NCBI RefSeq assembly: GCF_900099995.1
Contig: NZ_FNCZ01000001.1
Span: 1,612,001 to 1,676,000, forward strand
Reading direction: 5' to 3'
Origin: Winogradskyella thalassocola
GTDB taxonomy: Bacteria; Bacteroidota; Bacteroidia; Flavobacteriales; Flavobacteriaceae
Length of the DNA stretch: 64,000 nt
In this document: positions 55,398 through 63,625 of the stretch, piece after piece
Layout of the letters: every line of letters starts with the position of its first letter
Numbering within the stretch: position 1 is the first letter of the stretch
The notes under the pieces: generated by a model
What the model was told of the DNA's origin: nothing
The model's database searches: none
Seen by the model: only the letters and a program-made list of their open reading frames with translations
Translations under genes and position numbers: made by a program

Positions 55398-56795
55398 ATG
55401 GAAACACATTTTGAAATACTTATTGATGCTTCTGGTAGTATGGGTTTTATGAAAGGAAGCAAAGAACATGAAGATGAATATTTATTGCCAGATCAAAAAA
55501 GCACACGTACAGATTTAGTAAAAAAAATATTAATTGAATCGCTTCTCAATAATTTGTCTTTTGTTGAAATATTAGAAATTTCTTCATTCCGAAATAGCTA
55601 TAATTTCGACGCAAAGGGAAATAGAAAAAAAAGTTATAAATGGGAAGTAAATAAAGAAGGTGTTAAAGAATATGTATGGTATTATCCTATGCCACACAAG
55701 TTACACCCAGTTTACAAAGATGGTTACAATAAAGAATCAATTATTACTGCAATTAATTCAATTAAAAACCCTGAAATTGGAGGTACACCACTATGGTGGG
55801 CTTTATCTGTAACTATACATAAACCAGTTAATAAACTGAATATTTTGATTTTAAGTGATGGTGATGCTAATGATAAAGAAAATTTTGACGAAGAAATTTT
55901 AAGCCTAATAAAAGAGAAAAAGAAGGACTGTACAATTCATTTTATCGGTATAGCTCAAGACGATGTGGCTTTAAAGAAATCTAAAAATTTAGCAGAAAAA
56001 ACAGGTGGTATTTATACCAATTTAAAGGCTTTAAATTATGATAAGGATGCATTAAATGTGCTGTTGTCTAAATTAAATACCACAATAGTAGCTAAGGCTT
56101 TAGATGATAATATAAAAGAAACCCAATCTATTGCAGCAATCAGCATAATTGAAAAACCTAAAATAGAAGGCAGAGAAAAAATTGTTGAAGACAAAAAGGT
56201 ACTAGCAGAAGAAAAAGCAGCAGTCGCAGAAACTGACTCAACTGTTTTAGAAAAGCAAGTGCATAAAAACACAACATCTTTAGAATATATTTCTGGTCAA
56301 TTAAACAATATTTTGAGCCTTTTACACTCCAATGATCAAATTGAGGATGATGTTGTAGTAGTAGAAAACAAAATACATAATGAACGCATTGGTCGTTCAG
56401 CTGAAGAGTATTTATATGAAAAATTGCAAGAGCTTTTTAAGCGTGATTCTATTAAAGTGACTTGGTTAAACGAAAATGGAGAGCAAGGTAAGCCTTATGA
56501 TTTTTTAGTGGAAAATGATAAAGACACATTTTATTATGAGTGCAAAGGATCAGCTTCTGATTTAAATGAATTTCAATTGACCAAAAATGAGTGGGATTTC
56601 TATTTAGAGAACAAAGGAAAATATAGGTTGTGTTTTGTGAAAAATGTAGATTCTATTCCGCAATATGTGCGTTTTATGGATTTACTAAAAGATATGGAAT
56701 CTTGTCAACTAATTCCATGTACCAAACAAAACAAAGCTTATAAAGCTAATAGAGTTGTGTTTACAATTAATAATTCAAAGATAACATGGATTTAA
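55398..56795 (+). CDS. vWA domain fused to a DUF3883-type PD-(D/E)xK nuclease
   Basis: The protein has 465 residues. The N-terminal von Willebrand A domain has an intact MIDAS site: DASGSM (Asp10, Ser12, Ser14), Thr130 in GGTPLWWAL and Asp154 in LSDGDAND. A charged coiled linker (about 235-320) follows. The C-terminal domain begins RIGRSAEEYLYEKLQELF and contains PYDFLV (Asp368) and YYECKG (Glu381, Lys383), the D...ExK core of DUF3883-like nucleases. It would sense or bind a partner through the metal site and deliver cleavage. It is the last gene of the five-gene module. Confidence 0.85.
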   Translation: METHFEILIDASGSMGFMKGSKEHEDEYLLPDQKSTRTDLVKKILIESLLNNLSFVEILEISSFRNSYNFDAKGNRKKSYKWEVNKEGVKEYVWYYPMPHKLHPVYKDGYNKESIITAINSIKNPEIGGTPLWWALSVTIHKPVNKLNILILSDGDANDKENFDEEILSLIKEKKKDCTIHFIGIAQDDVALKKSKNLAEKTGGIYTNLKALNYDKDALNVLLSKLNTTIVAKALDDNIKETQSIAAISIIEKPKIEGREKIVEDKKVLAEEKAAVAETDSTVLEKQVHKNTTSLEYISGQLNNILSLLHSNDQIEDDVVVVENKIHNERIGRSAEEYLYEKLQELFKRDSIKVTWLNENGEQGKPYDFLVENDKDTFYYECKGSASDLNEFQLTKNEWDFYLENKGKYRLCFVKNVDSIPQYVRFMDLLKDMESCQLIPCTKQNKAYKANRVVFTINNSKITWI

Positions 56796-57001
56796 TTTTA
56801 GGTAATTACCAGGATAATATAAAATGCGATTCCATTTATTTAATAACAGCAAAAAGAATAAGTGAAACAACTAAGCAAAGTCAAAAACTCTCAGAGCTTC
56901 GCGATTGGTTTTTACCTATGTTAATGAATGGGAAGGTTACTGTTGGAGAGGCACAGCAAGAGTTGGGTATGGTTGCTGAGGAAAGTGAAAAATATAATTA
57001 A
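56786..57001 (+). pseudogene. Relic of a type I restriction specificity subunit (HsdS tail)
   Basis: A 71-codon frame starts inside the end of the vWA gene. Its last 50 residues (RISETTKQSQKLSELRDWFLPMLMNGKVTVGEAQQELGMVAEE, landmarks) are the conserved C-terminal helix of HsdS, normally found after two target-recognition domains. Those domains are absent here. The fragment is therefore most likely debris of a deleted type I system, not a working gene, although the frame is open. It is followed within 5 bp by the Septu-like ATPase gene. Confidence 0.75.
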
Positions 57002-57005
57002 AAAT

Positions 57006-59003
57006 ATGTTTATAGCAGCTTTACATATAGAAAATCATTTTTTGTTTGAGGAACCGCAAACAATAAATTTTGGAGGTAAATATATTTATGATTTTAGAGA
57101 CCCTTTTAATATGAAAAGGACTCTAAATGAAAAATACATTCCTAACTTTTATGCCGAAGATACAGTTGAATTAGTTTCTGCTATAGTGGGTGAAAATGGT
57201 GCGGGTAAAACCACTTTATTGAAAACTATTTTAGATATTATTCATGGTAAAAGTGGTAGTTCAGATTTCATTATTGTTATGGAGTATGATGATTATGCTT
57301 TAATTCATAATACAATCCCAATTCATCCTTCGAATATTTCATTTGACACACGACAATATAGTGCTGTAACAGAGACCATTTATTATTCACCTTTTTTAGA
57401 TTTTAAAGAACCATTACCGGGTATTGATTTAAGTTATGATAGTATTTTAGAGGAAGATTTAGATGATATGTCTTTTTTGTTCCAAGCTAGTAACACAGTT
57501 ATACCTTCCAGAAGACTTAAAACGAAAAATGCTTTACGCCAGTTGGAGTTTCAATATTCTGACTATGGCAAGTCTTTGGCTGAATCATTTAGTTATCCAG
57601 TTTTTAACAGGAGTAAAATTACTTTCACAAGACATAAAATAGAAGTAGATCGTGAAACTAATAAAATTCAATTTCATAATACGCCTTTTGATTTACAGTT
57701 TGTATTACAACCTTTGTTTGAATATATACAATATGAAGCGAAAGAAATAAATGAAAAAAGAGTAAATGATAATTTTCAAAAAGATTTATTTAAGAATTAT
57801 ATTATTATGGATATTCTTTGCTTATTTATTAAGCAAATGGAAAAAACAAATGATTATTTAACTGAAGGGCATATAAGTATAAAACAAAAAGAGTTTGTTG
57901 AAAAGCTTAAAGGTTTAAATTCAACTGAAGCATTGTTTTTGTTTTTAGATATTCACTTTTACAATATAAATTCAACTAAACAAAAGTTACTGCCAATTGA
58001 GGAGACAAAAACTTTTATTATTTATTTGTTTGAAATAATTGATGATTTAGAGAACGATTTTTTTAATTGGAATGATAAGGCAATTTATCTTGAAAAAGAA
58101 AAAACACAAGAAATCATTCTATTTCATAATAAATTTTTAAATGAAATAGATAAATACTATTTAGGTGTTGAAGAGAAAACTGGAGAGGTGCTTTTTGAAA
58201 AAAGAAATCGAATAGAAGGGATTATTAATTTTGAGCCTTCAGATAAGAGTTTAAGTTCAGGAGAGAACGCACTTCTAAATTTTTACTCAAGAATATATGA
58301 TTATTTTAAGACTAATATGATTGATGTTCCAACTGTAAGTAAGGCTGAATTTTATCTAATATTTTTAGATGAAGCTGATTTAGGGTTTCATCCAAAATGG
58401 AAAAAAAAGTTTGTAAAGGAAACAATTAATTTTATAAAAGAATTTTTCAAAAGCCTTGATCTTCGGGTTCAAATAATTTTCACAACTCATGATCCATTAA
58501 CACTGTCAGATATACTCAATTATAACATAGTTTACCTGGAAGAGCTGGATAACAAAAAAACAGTAGTTGATAAAGATGTAAACCCTAAAAGGTCATTTGG
58601 GGCTAACATAACTGATTTACTTGCTGATTCTTTTTTTATTGAAGACGGTTTAATCGGTCATTTTGCGAAGGATAAAATTAACGAAACAATTCAATGGCTC
58701 AATTACAAAAAATTGGATTTAGAAGTTGAGGAATTAAAAAAGAATAGACCATTAGGTGACTACCTTAATCTAGAGGTTGCTAAAATTGAAGAGTTATCTA
58801 ATTTAAAAGCTGATATCAGAAATGATAATTCATATTATCACGAGAGACTAATTTCTTTAATTGATGAACCAATTCTAAAAACCAAATTAATGGAAATGTA
58901 TTCAGAAGTATATGGTGAAAATAATAAGGAGTCAGAAATAGAACTTAAAAGACTAGCTGATAAATTGGGATACAATATTTCCCCTAAATCTTATAGGGAA
59001 TGA
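57006..59003 (+). CDS. ABC/SMC-like AAA ATPase (Septu PtuA-like)
   Basis: From ATG 57006 it has 665 residues; an upstream ATG at 56928 lies inside the HsdS relic. Walker A is VGENGAGKTT (Lys68), the ABC signature is LSSGENALLNFY, and Walker B is FLDEADLGFHP (Asp455, Glu456), followed by IFTTHDPLTLSD. A long helical insertion separates the two halves, as in OLD/PtuA-type ATPases. It overlaps the HNH gene by the four bases ATGA. ATPase plus HNH in this order is the arrangement of Septu. Confidence 0.82.
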   Translation: MFIAALHIENHFLFEEPQTINFGGKYIYDFRDPFNMKRTLNEKYIPNFYAEDTVELVSAIVGENGAGKTTLLKTILDIIHGKSGSSDFIIVMEYDDYALIHNTIPIHPSNISFDTRQYSAVTETIYYSPFLDFKEPLPGIDLSYDSILEEDLDDMSFLFQASNTVIPSRRLKTKNALRQLEFQYSDYGKSLAESFSYPVFNRSKITFTRHKIEVDRETNKIQFHNTPFDLQFVLQPLFEYIQYEAKEINEKRVNDNFQKDLFKNYIIMDILCLFIKQMEKTNDYLTEGHISIKQKEFVEKLKGLNSTEALFLFLDIHFYNINSTKQKLLPIEETKTFIIYLFEIIDDLENDFFNWNDKAIYLEKEKTQEIILFHNKFLNEIDKYYLGVEEKTGEVLFEKRNRIEGIINFEPSDKSLSSGENALLNFYSRIYDYFKTNMIDVPTVSKAEFYLIFLDEADLGFHPKWKKKFVKETINFIKEFFKSLDLRVQIIFTTHDPLTLSDILNYNIVYLEELDNKKTVVDKDVNPKRSFGANITDLLADSFFIEDGLIGHFAKDKINETIQWLNYKKLDLEVEELKKNRPLGDYLNLEVAKIEELSNLKADIRNDNSYYHERLISLIDEPILKTKLMEMYSEVYGENNKESEIELKRLADKLGYNISPKSYRE

Positions 59004-59971
59004 TTTATATAGATGATGGTAAACAAAATATTATTAAAGCTAAAAATCGGCACAATAAAGTTGTTTCTGAGTATATTTCAAGATATCATTTAAAACCCAA
59101 TACAGATATAAACCGATTTATTAAAAATAATCTTGATCGCTTGATAAATGGAACCCCAGATGAATTATTTTTCTTAAATAAAAATTTTTATGACGGATTA
59201 AGACATTATAGCTATAATGAATATTTAATTTATTTAAATGCTCCGAAAATAGGAGGGACAGCAATCGAAATTGCTAAAAAAAAGAAATACTATAGACTTC
59301 ATAAAAGAGTTGAAAAAAAAATTAATTATTCTAATTGGTTTATAACTAGTAAAAAACATTATGATTACGCTCTTGCAGAGAATTTAAATATTCCTTCTTG
59401 TACTTATTGTAATAGGATATACACTAATACAATGAAAACAGAAAAGGGGAAAAAAGTAATGCGCCCTCAATTTGATCATTGGTTTCCTAAAAGTAAGTTT
59501 CCAATATTAGCTTTATCTTTTTATAATTTAATTCCAAGCTGTAGTGTTTGTAATAGTTCTGCAAAATCTGATACAATATTTTATTTAGATAAACATTTGC
59601 ACCCTTATGTTGATAGTGATGTATCAGACCGTTTTAATTTTTCCTATGACTATTTTAAATCATTAGACAAATACAATGTCAAAATTAGTCATAGATATGG
59701 AGATACAAAAGCTTTTAAAACCTTTTCAGATATGAACCTTGAAACTATGTTTAATGCACATATTTCAGAATTACAGGATTTGATAAGTATAAAAAAAGCT
59801 TATTCTAAAAGCTATATACTTAATATGATTAATGCTTATCCAAAAGCAAACTTATCTTATGATGGTGTATACAGATTAGCCTTTGGGACAGAATTTAAAG
59901 AAGAAGATTTTTATAAAAGACCTTTTAGTAAATTTAAGAAAGACATACTAACTGAACTAAAACTTATTTAA
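59000..59971 (+). CDS. HNH nuclease with CxxC zinc site (Septu PtuB-like)
   Basis: This 323-residue protein has CTYC (Cys134, Cys137) and CSVC (Cys181, Cys184) as a zinc pair, enclosing the HNH core FDHWFPKSKFPILALSFYNLIPSC with Asp159-His160. This is the usual zinc-HNH layout of PtuB and retron-associated HNH proteins. It is somewhat longer than short PtuB proteins, with an extra N-terminal helical domain. Translation is coupled to the ATPase by the ATGA overlap. The pair probably forms a complex in which the ATPase restrains the nuclease until a phage signal or NTP depletion. Confidence 0.82.
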   Translation: MIYIDDGKQNIIKAKNRHNKVVSEYISRYHLKPNTDINRFIKNNLDRLINGTPDELFFLNKNFYDGLRHYSYNEYLIYLNAPKIGGTAIEIAKKKKYYRLHKRVEKKINYSNWFITSKKHYDYALAENLNIPSCTYCNRIYTNTMKTEKGKKVMRPQFDHWFPKSKFPILALSFYNLIPSCSVCNSSAKSDTIFYLDKHLHPYVDSDVSDRFNFSYDYFKSLDKYNVKISHRYGDTKAFKTFSDMNLETMFNAHISELQDLISIKKAYSKSYILNMINAYPKANLSYDGVYRLAFGTEFKEEDFYKRPFSKFKKDILTELKLI

Positions 59972-59984
59972 ACACAAACTAGTT

Positions 59985-60362
59985 ATGAATAAATACGGAC
60001 AAGCAGTTTTAAAAGCAGTAAAAAATTATAAAGATTCTTCCCCTATTACAGAAATCTACGCTAGAGCTGCAAAAGAGATATTTTTTGATTCAATAAGTTC
60101 ACAAGAAAAAGGTTGTCCGAAAGCCACATTTTTAGGTTTGTGTGAAGCTGGTTTGGTAAAAGGAATACCTAAAGGGAAGTATACAAAATCTGTTAAGAAT
60201 AAAAAATATGCTATTGATGCAATTAAAATATTAAAGCAGGCAGATACAAAAACGTTTACGTCAAAAGAATTATGGGCAGAATTAAATCTAGGAGATAAAA
60301 AAACTAACTCTCAAATGGATGTTGTTTTGGTTCTATGGAATGAGGGGTTGATCGTGAAGTAA
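59985..60362 (+). CDS. DUF6979-like small protein
   Basis: This 125-residue protein starts MNKYGQAVLKAVKNYKD and contains SSQEKGCPKATFLGLCEAGLVKGIPKGKYTKS. That matches what I know of the DUF6979 family, small proteins often found at the edge of restriction and defence loci. The C-terminal half is helical and possibly winged-helix (FTSKELWAELNLGDKKTNSQMDVVLVLWNEGLI). No function is known. It is 13 bp downstream of the HNH gene and is the last intact gene of the plus-strand block. Confidence 0.7.
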   Translation: MNKYGQAVLKAVKNYKDSSPITEIYARAAKEIFFDSISSQEKGCPKATFLGLCEAGLVKGIPKGKYTKSVKNKKYAIDAIKILKQADTKTFTSKELWAELNLGDKKTNSQMDVVLVLWNEGLIVK

Positions 60363-60366
60363 GAAT

Positions 60367-60528
60367 ATGTTTAGTTTTAACAAAAGAACTAATGAGTACA
60401 TTAGAAATCATAAAACAAAAAGCTATTTAAAATTTTTTCACAATCCGATAATAATAGAAAGGCAGTTGGTTGGGAATTATACAAAACCAGAAAAACTTAG
60501 GAAAAGACCAATAGCAAAGTATACGTGA
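60367..60528 (+). CDS. Short open frame, possible small protein or gene remnant
   Basis: This 53-codon frame starts MFSFNKRTNEYIRNHKTK and ends KLRKRPIAKYT. The ATG lies 4 bp after the DUF6979-like stop, so it could be translated. No family is recognised. The flanking sequence to the right is decayed, so this may be part of the same debris. Confidence 0.35.
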   Translation: MFSFNKRTNEYIRNHKTKSYLKFFHNPIIIERQLVGNYTKPEKLRKRPIAKYT

Positions 60529-60564
60529 GATATTGCTGGGCAACTGAAATTGATTAAATAACTT

Positions 60565-60915
60565 ATGAGCATAACTCTACTACAAACCAATCAAGTTAAA
60601 GCACCTTATTTAGGTAAACCACATTATCCTATTACTGGGTTAGATAAATTAGGGTTAAAAATTACAACAATTTAGTAGGTTAAAACCAGTTTCAGAAACA
60701 TCAATAAATCAAACTGATAGAAACAGGAAATAATTCATCAGAACTGAATGAATATTTGAATTAAAAATTTCTGAGCCTAATATAATCACAGTTAAGACTA
60801 GAGGTTGTTTTTAGTAAAAGCAGAAAATACATATCCAAAAATTACAGAAAGACCTAAAGAATGGGTATAAAGGATTGATATTTCCAATAATGTTAGAGGC
60901 CTAGCAATGCTTTGG
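60565..60915 (+). pseudogene. Decayed gene fragment(s)
   Basis: A 36-codon frame (MSITLLQTNQVKAPYLGKPH...) stops at 60675. Further protein-like pieces follow in the same general direction but are broken by stops, for example KAENTYPKITERPKEWV followed by TAA near 60860. The pattern fits one or more genes degraded by point mutation and deletion. The 558-bp stretch 60363-60919 holds nothing else I can support. It marks the boundary between the plus-strand block and the minus-strand restriction operon. Confidence 0.55.
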
Positions 60916-60919
60916 ATTA

Positions 60920-61795
60920 TTAACTTTTATAAATACTTTCTTTATGATATACCAGATTTGTAATAGCTAGTTTATGTTTTTCATGCAGTTTTAAAATGCC
61001 ATCAATACCAATTAGGCTATTATCATTTTCAATTGAGAATACCCCTTTGTCTAACATTACATGATGATTAGGGCACAAGCATAAGAGATTGTCAGTATTA
61101 TCATTTCCATTATGGGGCTTTCCAAGTGGCTTAATATGTGCTCCCTCTGCATATCTTCCTGATTTAGTAATTATTGTAGTGCCACAAACTTGGCATTCAT
61201 AATTATAAAGTTTTTTGATGTCGTGAGCTAGTTTAGTGTCACGAAAGATTCTTAAAACGGTACTAGAAATTCTTTTCTTTTCTCTATTTTCATAATCAAG
61301 TTCAATGTCTTCAATAGCTTTTCGTTTTTCATGTAATCCACTATATACAAGACGAACCTGACAGATTTTAAAACCACTTTTCCCTACTTTTTGCCAAGAG
61401 TCGACAACACTAAATATACCAGCATATAAATATCCAGTTTTAGGGGAATACTCTGATTTATGTTTTGAGCCTCTAATTACGCGCACAGGTAAACCTTCAT
61501 TCATGCTTCGCAGTAAGCCGGCATTTCCCGTATTACTCCATGTTTGGTCTTCAATTTGCTGTTTACTATTTGGATCATTCCCTCCGGCCCCTGTATAGAT
61601 TATTTCATCTCCTAAATCTTTGTCATCTTCATAACCACCGGAAAGCACTATTGCTGCAGTTCCTTCTTTTCCATTACCATCGATACCAGCGGCCCATTTT
61701 CGATGAAAACTTGTCGGCATCATCTCTTTTCTGCCTTCAAAAAAATCACCTTCTTGTATTCCTTTAATTTCTCCGAATATTATAGGTCTCGACAT
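60920..61795 (-). CDS. SRA/YDG-domain HNH endonuclease (modification-dependent restriction)
   Basis: This 291-residue protein has an N-terminal YDG/SRA domain (residues about 5-155) with FGEIKGIQEGDFF, HRKWAAGIDG, AAIVLSGGYEDDKD and IIYTGAGGND. These landmarks mark domains that flip out 5-methyl- or 5-hydroxymethyl-cytosine. The C-terminal HNH nuclease has CQVC (201-204), GAHIKPLGKPHNG (His220) and CPNHH (241-245). The architecture matches known SRA-HNH enzymes that cut DNA carrying modified cytosine. It is last of three minus-strand genes, 3 bp after the DUF2075 stop. Confidence 0.92.
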   Translation of the reverse strand: MSRPIIFGEIKGIQEGDFFEGRKEMMPTSFHRKWAAGIDGNGKEGTAAIVLSGGYEDDKDLGDEIIYTGAGGNDPNSKQQIEDQTWSNTGNAGLLRSMNEGLPVRVIRGSKHKSEYSPKTGYLYAGIFSVVDSWQKVGKSGFKICQVRLVYSGLHEKRKAIEDIELDYENREKKRISSTVLRIFRDTKLAHDIKKLYNYECQVCGTTIITKSGRYAEGAHIKPLGKPHNGNDNTDNLLCLCPNHHVMLDKGVFSIENDNSLIGIDGILKLHEKHKLAITNLVYHKESIYKS

Positions 61796-61798
61796 ATT

Positions 61799-63625
61799 TT
61801 ATATTTTTTTACTTCCTGATTCAATTAAAACAATAAATGTATTATCTAAAGACTTATCATTTGGTATATAGATAATTAAGCCATCTCTACCTCTTGTTAA
61901 TAGAACACGGTAGCTATTGCTTCTTAAAGTTTTTGATTTTTTTGCTTTGTTATTTGGTTTATTATCTATCCACTCGTTGTTATAAATCCAATCTTTATCC
62001 CATGCTAATATAGGCATATCTAATTCTAATCCTTGACATGCAAATTCTGTGACAACATTAGTTAAGTTTCGACAATAATTTGAGTGCTTTTCATCGGCAT
62101 AATACCGAGCAACTTGTAAGGATTTTGTTGAATTATAATCATTATTAACTCCGTATTTAGGCAGAATAATGCTTTTTGAACTTGCAATTAGACCATACGT
62201 TTTATTCGGTTCATCGATATACTTATTTTTAACATGATTTTTAGCTGTATTTAGATCTCTTGTAACATAAACAGGATAATCGTTATCAAAGAGGTTTTCC
62301 ATTAATTTCTTGGCTTCTTCAATTTTATTTTCAAGGAGATTGTCAACCCATTTTTGTAATGTTATGGCTTGATGCGTTCTCAAAGAAGTGGTTAAATCGA
62401 ACGAATCAATATTTTCGACTTTTGAGCCTTCAAAATATCCGTTAAGTTTTTTTGGACAAAATACCTTCCAAGTTTTATAGGATTGTTTAACAGCATCAGC
62501 CCATAATTTCATTCCACTTTCTTCTCCCAAGTGTATTTCTTGACCTTCACCAATCAGGCCAATTAGTAGGCAGCTAGATCTTTTATTTCCTACATTTATA
62601 AAATCTGTTGGTTCTGAATTGCTGTTTTTTCTATGTAAGCTTGCTTTTTCACTGTCCCAAGCTCTTTGAGCTTCATCATAAATGATTATATGTTCTGATG
62701 GAACCATCGTTGATGATGCATAATCTCTCAGAAAATCATGGACTCCTTTTATGAAATGGGTGTTGCCTAAGCTGTATTGTAAGACTTGAACTAGAGGTCC
62801 GTTTCCTGATAAAAAAACAGAAGCCTGCTTTTTGTTTAACATATCTGTTTCGTGAACCAATTGTAAGCCTACCAAAGTTTTACCGGCACCAGGAACTCCA
62901 GTAATGAGAGCTAAATAATGAGAGTTTTCCTCAGTAGCCTGTATGGAAATTTCTTTAAGCTTCTTAATTGTTATTGGAATACCTGCACTCAAAGCTTGTT
63001 TAATTTGTGGGAATTCTTTCGTTTTAAATAGGAGTTGAGCAGATTGAATTAATGAAGGTAAGGGGGCATAATTGCTATAATACCAATCGCTAATTTTTTC
63101 AAAGCTATTGGTGATCAGATTGCGCAATATTAGGTGGAGTTTATCTCCAGAGACTATTTGAACTCCATCTGTTTTTCTAGAAATATTCTTAGCTGATGCC
63201 AAAACTAAAAATGGAATAACAGTTAGGTCATGTGACTGCTCATGATAATTTCGCAAGTCTCTTGCATAATGCTTTGCTTGGTCTATTTGTGCCTGATTTT
63301 CTTCTGAATACCCCTTAAACTCTAATACAATTAATTTTTTATCACTAAGTAGTAATACGTCTGGTCTCCGTCCTCTCTCGCGAGGTAATTCATATTCGAA
63401 AATACAGTAGACACTATTTGCTAGCTCTTGTGCTAATTTAAGATTTGTAAACTCTCTCTTTAGAATATTATAACAATCAAACCACGCTTTTCTTTGTGAA
63501 TAACTTGCTTTTTCGTTCATACAAGCGATGTGATGATCTTTTAATCGATTACCCCAATCAGCTACTTCCACATCAAGGAAAGATTGAATTGTATATACAG
63601 TATTATCGTATTTGTTAATTAGCAT
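61799..63625 (-). CDS. DUF2075 helicase-like protein with N-terminal PD-(D/E)xK nuclease motif
   Basis: This is a 608-residue protein. An N-terminal nuclease-like domain contains RRPDVLLLSDKKLIVLEFKG (Asp89, Glu102, Lys104), the D...ExK pattern. A P-loop ATPase follows with Walker A TGVPGAGKT (242-250), Walker B IIYDEAQRAWD and a late RVLLTRGRDGLIIYIP motif, as in DUF2075/Schlafen-like helicases. ATG 63625 lies within the Nudix stop region with an 11-bp overlap, so the genes are coupled. It may supply translocation and a second nuclease to the SRA-HNH protein, or be a separate effector. Confidence 0.85.
   Translation of the reverse strand: MLINKYDNTVYTIQSFLDVEVADWGNRLKDHHIACMNEKASYSQRKAWFDCYNILKREFTNLKLAQELANSVYCIFEYELPRERGRRPDVLLLSDKKLIVLEFKGYSEENQAQIDQAKHYARDLRNYHEQSHDLTVIPFLVLASAKNISRKTDGVQIVSGDKLHLILRNLITNSFEKISDWYYSNYAPLPSLIQSAQLLFKTKEFPQIKQALSAGIPITIKKLKEISIQATEENSHYLALITGVPGAGKTLVGLQLVHETDMLNKKQASVFLSGNGPLVQVLQYSLGNTHFIKGVHDFLRDYASSTMVPSEHIIIYDEAQRAWDSEKASLHRKNSNSEPTDFINVGNKRSSCLLIGLIGEGQEIHLGEESGMKLWADAVKQSYKTWKVFCPKKLNGYFEGSKVENIDSFDLTTSLRTHQAITLQKWVDNLLENKIEEAKKLMENLFDNDYPVYVTRDLNTAKNHVKNKYIDEPNKTYGLIASSKSIILPKYGVNNDYNSTKSLQVARYYADEKHSNYCRNLTNVVTEFACQGLELDMPILAWDKDWIYNNEWIDNKPNNKAKKSKTLRSNSYRVLLTRGRDGLIIYIPNDKSLDNTFIVLIESGSKKI

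Noticed and set aside
56786..57001. Active type I restriction system
   Set aside because: No HsdM or HsdR and no target-recognition domains are present; only the HsdS tail remains.
56928..57005. Longer N-terminus for the Septu-like ATPase
   Set aside because: The extra 26 residues are read out of frame through the HsdS relic; ATG 57006 gives a normal first strand.
56600..57020. Retron non-coding RNA before the ATPase-HNH pair
   Set aside because: No reverse transcriptase gene and no convincing msr/msd fold are present.
58980..59971. Group II intron or homing HNH for the 59-kb gene
   Set aside because: It has no reverse transcriptase or intron structure, and the ATGA coupling to an ATPase fits Septu-like pairs better.
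42543..60362. Assignment of the block to BREX, DISARM, Druantia or Zorya
   Set aside because: No PglZ, BrxC, DUF1998 protein, DruE or ZorAB proteins are present; only generic parts (methyltransferase, helicase) are shared.
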